The notes: a model not told the origin generated them from the letters alone. Numbered from the stretch's first letter, positions 45,716 to 55,640 are shown. The stretch is 64,000 nt of DNA from Oryzias latipes (GCF_002234675.1 NC_019879.2:12342464-12406463), one strand, 5' to 3'. Program-made: numbers and translations.

Positions 45716-46135
45716 AGCAGACTGAGGAGCTGGAACTTGTAGTTTGCAGAATTGACACCAGAGGGCGATGCAGGTGATGTGAGCAGCCAGCAGACGGTGA
45801 GAGGAGGAAGGCGAAAACTCAGTCTCTTAGAGAGGAGCGGCAGGGGGGCAGCGTAAATCTTGAATGTGGAGGTTCTCTAGAAACAGTGCTTGGGATGGCA
45901 GAATCTTGGAGACTTGACTTGAGAACTCGGAGCATTTACACAGGCAGGAAAGACGAGAATAAGCTTGAGATCATGAACATAGCAAGTGAGTGTGGCTGGT
46001 AGTCAGGCAGAAAAAGCTTGACGTTCCGGCAATGACAGAAGCTGCGTGGCAGTAATTTATACTGAGGTGAACAGGTGGGGAGAATCAGACCTAATGAGCA
46101 GCCACTGCGAGGGCGGGGCGGCTGGTGTCATGACA
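45716..46135 (-). mobile_element. 5' LTR of the gypsy element
   Basis: Minus strand starts TGTCATGACACCAGCCGCCC. A TATAAATT box lies at 46061-46054, about 75 bp in, a normal U3 position. The 3' edge is hidden by the SINE. Confidence 0.7.
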
Positions 46136-46624
46136 GCCACACATTCCATCAAGCGAGTTTTGTGTAACATTATTTAAAACCTGCAGCATAGATGCTGATG
46201 TTGTTGGCTGATCAACAGAACTATCTTCAGCTATTAATATTTTAAACAAATAGTACGGTAAATAAAAATAAAAAACTGCAAAGTAGCAGCCATCCATTCA
46301 TCTTCAGAACCCATTGAATCCCTTTTGGGATCACATGTTTGCTGGTTCCAATTCAGCTACAGTTTGTAGCTTGACTGGCTGAATTCCTGTTCTTTTTGGA
46401 TTTTTTCAGGCCCTGAAAATGTCCCTATGTTTATTTTTTATTAGTCTGAATTAAGTTATTATATTTCTTTTACAGAAAGATTTTTGCATGTTAAGTCTGT
46501 TTTAAGGTTCTTTTTACAAGCTTTATGCTTTGTGGTTGTTTGTGGTAAAAGCATTCCACACTTTAGATGAGGTGCTGCAAAATATTTAATAGACTGTAAT
46601 AACAAAGTTAATTAATACATTTGT
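46136..46624. other. No recognisable gene
   Basis: AT-rich intergenic sequence. Confidence 0.55.
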
Positions 46625-47190
46625 TAAGCCTGTAAGCAGTTTAGTAATTTGGATTTTGAAGACAATGGTCTGACTTTAGATGTTAATAAATCTTATTAAC
46701 AATTTCAGGTATTTGCAAGATATCTATAATGCTCCTAAACATCTTTATAGCATCTTATGCACTTATAGAGCCTATTAATTTGTTAAGTTAGTTAATAAAA
46801 CTTAATAAGCTGATTAACACATAGGCTTGTGTGGGATATATAATGCTCATAAATGTCTTACTAGAACCCCAATCAATAAAAATACTTCTTAATTTGTTAA
46901 CAAAAGTTGTTAATAAATCTTATTAAGCTCATTAACACTGACAAATTTGTTAGGAATCTATAATGCCAATAAATGTATCATTAGCATCTTAAAAACATCC
47001 TAATAATAATGTTTGTAAATGTGTTAACTTAGTAATAAATAAATATATATAATAATAATAAATAATAATAAACCTTATTAGACTTAATGTACTAATAAAT
47101 CTCTTACTAGTACCCTAAAAATTCCATTACAATGCTTGTTAATGTGTTAACAAAGCTTGTTAAGGAATCTTATTATAAAGTGTTACCAAC
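46625..47190. repeat. AT-rich tandem repeat, about four units of 111-125 bp
   Basis: The core TCTATAATGC..(C)AATAAATGT..T(C)ATTAG..C recurs at about 46729, 46840, 46961 and 47084. Each is followed by TTTGTTAA..GTTAATAAATCTTATTA blocks. Units are diverged. The array closes with TTATAAAGTGTTACC, a common end of dispersed fish repeats. Confidence 0.65.
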
Positions 47191-48525
47191 TTTTTTTTGC
47201 AAGACAGAAAATAAGACAGTTTTTTTTTTAAAACAAAGCTCTTTTTTACTGTCCTAAGATTCTGTTTTTGCAGTGTGGACATCATAAATATGTTATCTAG
47301 AATACCCTGGCTGTGTTTGGAGCTAGAATGACTGTGGTTTGGGCCGGTTTATGAAAAATAAATATCACCTGAAAAAAAAAACTGGACTTTTTCAGCATTT
47401 GATGACTCAGCAAAGTAACATTAAACGCTGAACTTCTGTTTGGTTTTGTTCTTCCCTTCAGTTGTAACCAATGCCGACTCCTGAGAAAAATCAATCCAGC
47501 AACGGCAGCAATTTCAAAATGTTGGTTTTTGGGCTTATGGATAGCTAGCAACGAGTTACAAGTCCACAAACACAAGCCGCAGAGTCCAGTTTGACAAATT
47601 GGGAAGCAAGCTGACCGATTCAAACCACACCAGGGTGGGGAGCAGAGGCAGGTTCAAAGAGGAACACAAGTATGTAACACACTTAATCTAGCAGCTGCCC
47701 TCACATGTGTTAATGCCCTGATAACATGAGTGTGAACAGCAACATCAGCACCAGCCTGTGAGGATGCTGCTCCCTGTGCTGCAGCTGCAGCCTCACCATT
47801 ACACAACCCCGGTGGAGGTACGCAGCAGGGACTGAAAAGTCTTCACAGTGACTAAACCCGGTATGTCAATCTGGGATTGGACGAGCCTCTGGCTATCACA
47901 GCTCACGCGGGCAGTGATGACAGCAACATGAGTGCCATATGTCAACCAGCAAAAGCAGCCTCGAGACAACATGACTAACCCCAGCTGTGGATTAGTGTGA
48001 CAGCTCCCCCTTCACTCTGCAGACCAGAACATCAGGACCCAGAAATAAAGATGAGTCTGAATGACACACTTTCATTATGTTTCACAGCATATTGAACTGT
48101 TTTGGCGGTTGCAATCTGCCCTCCTGTGTTGGTGTATGGTACTGCAGCAAGACATGGTTCGCTAACTGAAATGACATTTTTACAATGCAGAAGGATAATG
48201 TATGAGTTTATTTGTAATAAAGTCTTTAGTATAGATCTTACAGATCTTTCAAAAATTGTCTGCCTCTTTCTAAGTTTTCTTATGTTCTTATGCTTGATCC
48301 TTTCAAATGGTAAATTTCACAAGGGTAATTTTATAGCAGGTAACGTTTATTGGATCTGTCGAGCAGGTAGGAGTTCTGACACTTGTGCTGGATGACATTT
48401 TGGAGTTCTTTTCATCCTGAAGATACTTATTAGGCTTGATGAATGCTGTCCAGTTATTCAAAACCATTACAAACTTTACGGATAGCGCTTCCGGCTCTTC
48501 TTAGGGGAAAACCTGTAGAAGTTTT
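47191..48525. other. No recognisable gene
   Basis: Intergenic DNA. Frames at 47297-47623 (minus) and 48102-48395 (plus) lack domains. Confidence 0.55.
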
Positions 48526-48529
48526 AGTA

Positions 48530-49935
48530 TATACAGTATGGAAAGTATTTAGATCCCTTTAAATTTTTCACTATTTCTATCATTGCAGCCATTTGCCAAA
48601 AACAAAAAGTTAATTTTATTTTTCAATAATGTACACTAAAGGGTCCACATTGACAGAAAATCAAGTGAACAAATTTCTGCTAATCTACAAAAGAAGAAAA
48701 ACTGAAAAAATCCCATCAGTATTCAGAGCCTTTTGTCATGGTTTCAGTTTGTTGTGTCTTGTTTTTCGCTTTAGTTCTTGTCCTGTCTTGTTTGGTTCTG
48801 TTTCCTGTTTTATTTTGAAAGGTTTCCTGTCTTGTCATGTTTCTTGAGTTTTACTTCCCTTGGTCCCCATCTGCCCTAATCGTGTTCACCTGTGTCTTTT
48901 GTTTGCCCTGTCTGTATATAAGTCTTGTCTCTGCCTTCCTCCTGTGTTGGTCCATTATTCCTGTCTGGTGTTCATGTCATGCCATGTTCCTCGTCACGCC
49001 ACGCCACGCCACAGTGAGCTTTTGTTTTTGTTCTGACATCCTGCTCTGCAGCGCTTTTTGTTTGTTTTTTGTGAATTAAACCCACTAGCCCTGATCCTCA
49101 TGCCTCCGCCTCTGCGTCTGGGTCCAACCGGCTCTCGAGCCTCCCTCCACCATGACACCTTTGCTTTGACTCTCATATTGAACTCATGCTGTCCATTTCC
49201 TATGATTTTCTTAAGGTGATTCTACTTCCTCATTGGAGTCTAGCTGTGTTTAATTAAACCGATTGGACTTGCTTAGGGAGGCCACACACCTTTCTGTAAA
49301 AGACCCTTGTCTTTGGTCTGATGTGACCAAAATTAAACTTTGTGGTGTTAATTCCAAGCGGTATGTATAGAGAAAACCAGGAAACACTCCACTCTCTCCA
49401 ACAGGGAAACATGGTGGTTTCAGCATCATGGTTTGTTCCAACAAGACGATTACCCAAAGCACACCACTGAAATAACAAAGGAGTGACTTCAGCACAACTC
49501 CGGGACTGTTCTTGACCGGCCCAGCCAGAGCCCCGACCTAAAGCCAACTGAGCACCTCTGGAGAGATCTGAAAGTGGCTGTGCAGCAACGTTCGCCTTCC
49601 AACCTGATTGAGCTGGAGAGGATCTTCAAGGAAGAGTGGAAGAGGATCCCCAAATCCAGGTGTGACAATGTTGTTGCATCATTTCCAAGAAGACTCATGG
49701 CTTTACTAGCTCAGAAGGGAGCTTCTACTCAACACTGAGCTGAATATTTATGACCACATGTTATTCTGTTTTTCTCTTTTATACATTTACAGAAATTGAA
49801 ATTTACGAAACAATATTTTTGTCAAAACAGGGCTCTCAGTGTACATTATAGAGAAATAAAATGAACTTCTCTGATTTTGGGAAATGGCTGTAATTATACA
49901 AAGAGTGAAAAAGTCCTTACAAATTCTTTGCATCT
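48530..49935. mobile_element. Tc1-like element, internally deleted
   Basis: The left end GTATGGAAAGTATTTAGATC, then CCTTTAAATTTTTCACT, matches the terminal repeat of a common fish Tc1 family. The mirrored right end GAGTGAAAAAGTCC occurs near 49915. The interior retains Tc1 coding debris on the plus strand, such as CAACAAGACGATTACCCAAA and CATGGTGGTTTCAGCATCAT, and AGCCCCGACCTAAAGCCAAC-type sequence (the SPDLxPxEHLW segment). An LTR lies inside. Confidence 0.75.
48734..49158 (+). mobile_element. Solo LTR with 5-bp target duplication
   Basis: Starts TGTCATGGTTTCAG and ends CACCATGACA (TG...CA), 425 bp, flanked by CCTTT at 48729-48733 and 49159-49163. A 5-bp duplication and a TGTCATG start fit a Ty3/gypsy LTR. 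GTATATAAG at 48914 is a TATA-like box and GAATTAAAC lies near the end. It inserted into the Tc1-like element. Confidence 0.88.
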
Positions 49936-51181
49936 CTCGGAATTTCTCTTGTGTTTAACTACCACTACATTTATAGCAAAACACAAAATTACTGGGTAAA
50001 TTGCCCTGAGGATGATGGCTTTACTGCACTCTTCCTCCTGCTGCTGTTGCTTTTGGCTTTGCATTATGGGTAAAGATTACCCGAGTTGACTTTGTTCGAT
50101 AAAATCCCAAACTATATTTTCAACATTGCATTTTACCAGTAAGCCACTTTCTCTTTACCTAAAAATGACATAAAAAAGAAAGGCATTAAAAAAAACAGGA
50201 ATAAATACATATTTAAAAAAAAAAAACTGAACAGACTGTAAAAAGCAGTACGGCTTAGTTAGATTTTTCCCATTACTTGTCCAGTAACTTGTGTTTTGCA
50301 ACAGATTTACTGCCCAAAATTAAGTCTTAAGGAAAGACTGTGAGGCATTTAAGGATAAAAAAAGCTGTTAACATAATTGTTGCTTGTTGTTGATTGGCAA
50401 ATGCTAAAAGCTAAATACCACAAACATGTTAAAAACAAATATGTAAACACCGTTTGCATAAAAGAGAAATACCTTTCAGTACATATGTTACAGAAGTTTT
50501 GTTCTTTTATTTTTGCTATAATACACAAAAAATGTAAAAGTAATACCCTACTGATGTAACACAATACAATTTACAAGACTAGTATTGAAAGGCAAGGGAT
50601 TTCTTTTGAACAACATTAATAAGTAATTTGTAATGTAATACAGCAGAGCACTTTTTAAAATGATTTAATTGTAACTGTACAGACGGGAATTTTCTTTGTG
50701 TCACTGTTATAAACTAAGGCGAGAAGTTAGAAGTCAAATGTTTTTGAGGTGGCATCAAAATTAGCCAAAAGTGCTCAAAACAAAACAACACATTTGATTT
50801 GCACATCTCATATGAAAATCAGAGAAACAATCTTCTTTAACGTGTCTTAATGTTTATGGCCCGCAGCGGCAGTCACTGACTGCAAAGACCTATTTGTTTT
50901 TGCCACGAGGGTCAAACAATCAAAACGCTTCAAAACGCCAAAAAAACATGTCAGAAGTCGTCAAAAGCCCAAAACGACATGATAGATGTGTAGCACAGCA
51001 AAAAATACACTCACACACACACATCACCACAAAAGCGTCCACATTGTTATAGCAAAAATGACGAAAAAACACAAAGTTTCAAAAAGCCCTCAAAGGAAAG
51101 GTATAAGCCCAAAAAGACATGAACAGTACATAGTAAAAGAACAGTTGCATTGAAAGACATTGCCATCCCAACCACAAATAG
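49936..51181. other. No recognisable gene
   Basis: AT-rich DNA. Reiterated CAAAA(C/G)GCCC-type motifs at 50920-51110 suggest an old low-complexity repeat. Confidence 0.5.
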
Positions 51182-51397
51182 GATTTTGGTCTGATGATGT
51201 AATCTCTGGTGACACGATTAGCTCTTTTATGATGACATCTTATGATATATCATCATGTGATATAACAGGATGATGTCATTTGATATCATCCTGATATATC
51301 AGCATGATATATCAGGATGATATCATTTGATGTCATTTGATGTCATCATACAAGAGCCGATTGGTGTGACCACAGATTACATCATCAGACCAAAATC
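51182..51397. repeat. 216-bp palindrome (MITE-like) upstream of the pseudokinase-SGNH gene
   Basis: The left arm GATTTTGGTCTGATGATGTA and the right arm TACATCATCAGACCAAAATC are exact inverts over 20 bp and continue, with a few mismatches, for about 57 bp. The centre is made of nested GATATATCA and ATGATATCAT palindromes. TA dinucleotides flank both sides, consistent with a TA-targeting MITE. Confidence 0.8.
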
Positions 51398-51405
51398 TAT
51401 ATATA
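51398..51405 (+). promoter_or_regulatory. TATA-like box
   Basis: TATATATA directly abuts the right end of the palindrome, 150 bp ahead of the ATG at 51556. Position and orientation suit a core promoter, but transcription is not shown by the sequence. Confidence 0.4.
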
Positions 51406-51555
51406 CCGGTAGGAGTCAGGTTAGTGTTTATTCTGGTCTTTCTTAGTAAAGAGTGATCACGTTTGAAATCTTTACGTTTTCAAAAACTCAATTCAAGAAC
51501 CAGAGTATTTTTTACCAAGCAGACTATTTTTACCTTTCATCAAATTTAAACTAAA

Positions 51556-54120
51556 ATGGATTGCATCACAAATGACCAACCGGAAAAATGTTCCCTTTGG
51601 AAACTTCTTCACACAAAAGAAGTTTCTTCTTTTAAACTGAATCAGATCAGATCCATTCTGCGTCGAGTGGCAACTGCTTTTCAGGACCCTCAATACGCTG
51701 ATGGAATTCTGACGCCAGAAAGAATTCAGTTGGTTGTTAAAAGAAACCAGAGACAACAGGTCATTTCAACTAAATTTAGTGGAGTTGAGAATCTTCCTCT
51801 GGATTCATGCCAACATTTCAGGTGGTACATGGCCCCAGAGACACTTCTTGGTTTAGAGACCACTGAAAAATCCCATGTCTGGTCCCTTGCTTGCATTGTT
51901 GCTGAGATGTTCCTTGGCTCTCCTTTCTACACTGCCAATAGTGATTTTGAGATGATCAGGAACATAACAAAAACTCATGGCCGCTTTCCAGACCATCTCT
52001 TAAATGCTGGATCCAAAACCAAAGATTTTTACTTCAAAACCTTGAAAAAGCAGTGGCTTCTGAGGACACCAAAAGAAGATAGAAACAGGATCCTTAAAGA
52101 TGTCAGCTTTGTTTCAGCAGATGACTTCAGAAAACACCAACAGAAGTCGGGAATCTGTTCAGAAACCAAACAGATGAAACTGGAACAATTTATTGGTCTG
52201 TTCAAGAGAATGCAGTTATTGGATCCTGCAAACCGTATTGCTCTTCATCAGGTGCTTCAACATCCATTTGTAGCAGGTAACATGGATCTCCCAAGAAGCT
52301 CTGTAGGAAATGTTACCAGTTTTACTGGCCAGCAAAATCTGTCTTCATCAGAACAGATAAAAGAGAAAGACACACCATGCCATTCTGGTAAAGAAAGAAA
52401 ACTGCCTACGGTCTGGATCATGGGATCAGAATATTACATCAACGGAGCACAAAAAACAGCAAATGAATGCTATGGAGAAAACTTTGGACTCGATTCAAAA
52501 ATAAATTGGATTGGAAAAGTAAACATGCGCTGGAGGGATGTATTCGATCATTTCAAAAGTGAGGTTTCCCAACAAAGGAGTATACCAGACATTTTAATTC
52601 TCCATGTTGGCAGCAACGACTTGGGGAACACAAATGTGTCTGATCTTCTCTGTCAAATGGTGAAGGACTTGAAATGGCTGCATGACAATTTTCCCACAAT
52701 GAAAATTGGGTATTCCTTCATAACTCCAACGTCAACACGGGGAATAGAGAAAATAGATAAGGACAGGATCAGGATCAACAAAACAATTCAATCCAGCGTC
52801 GAATTATTCAATGGCTTTGTGATAGAGCATCCAAGACTGATACCATTTAGCCATCTGTTTAAATCGAATGGAATACATTTCACCATAGAAGGATTTGAAA
52901 TGTTTGTAAGCTCTATCTATGACACGCTTGAGCAAATTCTCAACTCGACCTTTTCAAGAGGCCAACCTCAGTCAACCTCAGTCCCACACATCCTTCCAAA
53001 GGTGCAGGTACCAACACCAGAGAAAGAAACCCCTTCAAAAGAGTTTGTCAATGGAATGTCTGCAACAGTGAGACAGCTGGAAATGGAGACATCCTTGCCA
53101 AAGCACAAAAAGTGTAATCTGAAAAGGAAACACATTTCAGAATCAGACTTAGAAAGCTACTTACCTGCACCAAAGATAATAAGAAAGATTTGTCTGAAAT
53201 TCACAACAGAAAATGCACAGTCACCACCTGAGGATGAACACTGGCCTAACAAGAAAAAGCCTTTACTGAAGAGAAAAAGAAGTTCAGAGGAACCCCCTTC
53301 CCCAGTAAAAAAGATCAAGCTAATCTATGAAAATGTCTCTGAGGATGAACTGGGTTTTGAAAGTCCTTTTGCCAGTTCACCAGAAACTGTGATCCAACCT
53401 GAGGAGATGGAAGAGGACACATGTAGCATTACATCGGACAGCTCACCAACAACCCAAACACATCATTTAATAGGAGCACCTGATGTCTGGATCGTAGGCT
53501 CACAATACATTACCAATGCAAAGCATGCAGCGGTTGATGAGTCCTTTGGAAAAAGCCTTCATTCCAACTCCAATGTTAAGTGGATTGGAAGTAAACACTC
53601 GGCCTGGAAGGATATTGTTAAAGCAGTCCATCAAACAATCTCTAAGGAAAGTGGTCCCCCTGAAGTTTTGGTCATTCATACTGAAGGTGAGGAATTAGGA
53701 ACAATTCCTCCAGCGGTGATTGCAAGTCAGATGGCAGAAGACCTGAGGGTTCTAAAAGAAAAGTATCCTCAAATGAATGTAGCTTTATCCCTCATCATCC
53801 CAAGAAGACATTGGAGATTTGGAAATCCTGCTCATATGAATAAACTCCGGACCTCTGTCAACAAAATGATCAAGGAGTATACTGACCTGTTCGATGTGGT
53901 GGTTGAACATGAAAATTTGGTTCCAGCTGAACAGAACATTTATCTACCCGATGGAGTAAATTTAACCAAAAGAGGGAGTCAGGTATTTTTAAATAACATT
54001 TGGACTGCCATCAAGACATTACTCCCAGAAGAACAACCAGACTTGATCACTTCTTTTCTTGATGATTTTAGTGAGAGCGATTTTCTAAATTGGGTGAACC
54101 AAATGATCACAGGAGATTAA
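51556..54120 (+). CDS. HIPK-like pseudokinase C-lobe fused to two SGNH-hydrolase-like domains (854 aa, intronless)
   Basis: The ATG at 51556 has A at -3 and G at +4, and an in-frame TAA lies three codons upstream, so it is a sound start. Residues 12-240 match the C-lobe of HIPK-family kinases from helix D on: IRSILRRVATAF, YMAPETLLGL (91-100), SHVWSLACIVAEMFLGSPFY, IRNITKTHGRFPDHLLNAGS and LLDPANRIALHQVLQHPFV. The N-lobe is absent. The HRDLKPEN loop reads DGILTPER and DFG reads KFS, so catalysis is not expected. Residues 284-463 form SGNH-like domain 1 (WIMGSEYY; HVGSND at 350-355; NGIH at 438-441) and 643-823 domain 2 (WIVGSQY; HTEGEE; DGVN at 799-802). A Lys/Arg-rich linker (515-600) suggests nuclear import. 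No signal peptide or membrane segment. SGNH-like domains of this type occur in fish transposons, so a mobile or domesticated origin is likely; function unknown. Confidence 0.85.
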   Translation: MDCITNDQPEKCSLWKLLHTKEVSSFKLNQIRSILRRVATAFQDPQYADGILTPERIQLVVKRNQRQQVISTKFSGVENLPLDSCQHFRWYMAPETLLGLETTEKSHVWSLACIVAEMFLGSPFYTANSDFEMIRNITKTHGRFPDHLLNAGSKTKDFYFKTLKKQWLLRTPKEDRNRILKDVSFVSADDFRKHQQKSGICSETKQMKLEQFIGLFKRMQLLDPANRIALHQVLQHPFVAGNMDLPRSSVGNVTSFTGQQNLSSSEQIKEKDTPCHSGKERKLPTVWIMGSEYYINGAQKTANECYGENFGLDSKINWIGKVNMRWRDVFDHFKSEVSQQRSIPDILILHVGSNDLGNTNVSDLLCQMVKDLKWLHDNFPTMKIGYSFITPTSTRGIEKIDKDRIRINKTIQSSVELFNGFVIEHPRLIPFSHLFKSNGIHFTIEGFEMFVSSIYDTLEQILNSTFSRGQPQSTSVPHILPKVQVPTPEKETPSKEFVNGMSATVRQLEMETSLPKHKKCNLKRKHISESDLESYLPAPKIIRKICLKFTTENAQSPPEDEHWPNKKKPLLKRKRSSEEPPSPVKKIKLIYENVSEDELGFESPFASSPETVIQPEEMEEDTCSITSDSSPTTQTHHLIGAPDVWIVGSQYITNAKHAAVDESFGKSLHSNSNVKWIGSKHSAWKDIVKAVHQTISKESGPPEVLVIHTEGEELGTIPPAVIASQMAEDLRVLKEKYPQMNVALSLIIPRRHWRFGNPAHMNKLRTSVNKMIKEYTDLFDVVVEHENLVPAEQNIYLPDGVNLTKRGSQVFLNNIWTAIKTLLPEEQPDLITSFLDDFSESDFLNWVNQMITGD

Positions 54121-54195
54121 ATGATGAGCTTATGTAATCAGAATTTTTTTTCGTGTGGGTTATTATTTCTTTATCGTAAGGACATGTTTGTTTGG

Positions 54196-54201
54196 ATTAA
54201 A
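54196..54201 (+). promoter_or_regulatory. Possible polyadenylation signal ATTAAA
   Basis: ATTAAA lies 75 bp after the stop of the 854-codon gene. It is the commonest variant of AATAAA; no better signal was seen before the minisatellite. Confidence 0.35.
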
Positions 54202-54384
54202 AAAGACCTATACTTTAGGTTCACAATGTTTAGCTTTTCTTGTAGCACTTTAGTTTAATGGGGATTCTGGAAGTGACTTCAGTCTTTTTGTATATAAAAA
54301 AAAAGAAATAGTGAGTTTAAGTTTATAGGTTCATGACTTTTTTTTAATTCTATTCTGTGAAATTTTTTTCTTGTGTGAAAATGA

Positions 54385-55640
54385 AAATTGGGAGTTGTCC
54401 CCCACACACATACTTTGTAAATTCTTAAATTTTTATTTATGTTATTGTTTTGTGTAAATATTTTTTTCTGGAAAAAGACAAGGTTGTATTTTTTCTTGGG
54501 GGGGGGGGGGGGTCTTCATGAACTCTGCCCTCCCCCTAGACACACACTTTGTACATTTGTAAATCCTTTTTTTCTGTAAAACCTTCACTTTGTAAAAAAA
54601 AACACACACACACACACAAAAAATACTTTAGGGGGTTTCTCCAGGGACTCTAGTTCCCCCCCATGCTTTGTAAATTCTTAGGTTTTCTTTTATTCTTTTC
54701 TGTAAAACCTTTACTTTGAAAAAAAAAAAAAACTTTAGGGGTTTTCTCCAGGTACTCTGGTTACCCCCCCATGCTTTGTAAATTCTTAGATTTTCTTTGA
54801 TTCTTTTCTGTAAAACCTTTACTTCGAAAAAAAAAATACTTTGGGGGGTTTTCTCTAGGTACTCTGGTTACCCCCCCATGCTTTGTAAATTCTTAGGTTT
54901 TATTTTATTCTTTTCTGTAAAACCTTTTACTTTGAAAAAAAAAAACTTTGGGGGGTTTTCTCCAGGTACTCTGGTTACCCCCCATGCTTTGTAAATTCTT
55001 AGGTTTTCTTTTATTCTTTTCTGTAAAACCTTTACTTTGAAAAAAAAAAAACTTTGGGGGGTTTTCTCCAGGTACTCTGGTTACCCCCCATGCTTTGTAA
55101 ATTCTTAGGTTTTCTTTTATTCTTTTCTGTAAAACCTTTACTTTGAAAAAAAAAAACTTTGGGGGGTTTTCTCCAGGTACTCTGGTTACCTCCCCATGCT
55201 TTGTAAATTCTTAGATTTTCTTTTATTCTTTTCTGTAAAACCTTAACTTTGAAAAAAAAAAACTTTGGGGGGTTTTCTCTAGGTACTCTGGTTACCCCCC
55301 ATGCTTTGTAAATTCTTAGGTTTTCTTTTATTCTTTTCTGTAAAACCTTTACTTTGAAAACAAAACAACTTTGGGGGGTTTTCTCCAGGTACTCTGGTTA
55401 CCCCCCCATGCTTTGTAAATTCTTAGATTTTCTTTGATTCTTTTCTGTAAAACCTTTACTTCGAAAAAAAAAACTTTGGGGGGTTTTCTCCAGGTACTCT
55501 GGTTAACCCCCCCCCCCATGCTTTGTAAATTCTTAGGTTTTCTTTTATTCTTTTCTGTAAAACCTTTACTTTGAAAAAATAAAATAAAAAAACTTTAGGG
55601 GGTTTTCACCAGGGACTCTGGTTCCCCCCCACACTCAATT
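54385..55640. repeat. Minisatellite of about 105-110-bp units, roughly 9 good and 2-3 degenerate copies
   Basis: Core ATGCTTTGTAAATTCTTAG recurs near 54662, 54771, 54878, 54984, 55089, 55194, 55299, 55409 and 55519. Each unit has GGGGGGTTTTCTCCAGGTAC, a C-run, TTCTTTTCTGTAAAACCTTT and an A-run. Degenerate versions occur at 54395-54640 and 55620, so the array grew from the 3' flank of the neighbouring gene. Frames inside it, such as 54797-54994, are repeat artefacts. Confidence 0.92.

Larger units (their letters stand above)
34935..46135 (-). mobile_element. Sushi-like Ty3/gypsy (chromovirus-type) retrotransposon, degenerate and interrupted
   Basis: Reading right to left: LTR, Gag, CCHC knuckle, reverse transcriptase, RNase H, integrase, chromodomain-like end and a truncated second LTR. 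Both LTRs start TGTCATGACA on the minus strand (46135 and 35026) and share the following roughly 75 bp. Domain order and Gag/RT similarity fit the sushi group known in fish. The element is dead: frameshifts in pol, an integrase-core deletion, a SINE in the leader, and a 6.95-kb insertion (35393-42341) in the integrase gene. Confidence 0.88.

Noticed and set aside
49254..49698. Minus-strand frames of 69-97 codons
   Set aside because: They are antisense or frame-shifted readings of Tc1-like debris.
51493..51756. 87-codon minus-strand frame over the start of the fusion gene
   Set aside because: Antisense shadow of the 854-codon gene.
54797..54994. Frame with internal repeats FSRYSGYP / SPGTLVTP
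   Set aside because: Lies wholly within the 105-bp minisatellite.
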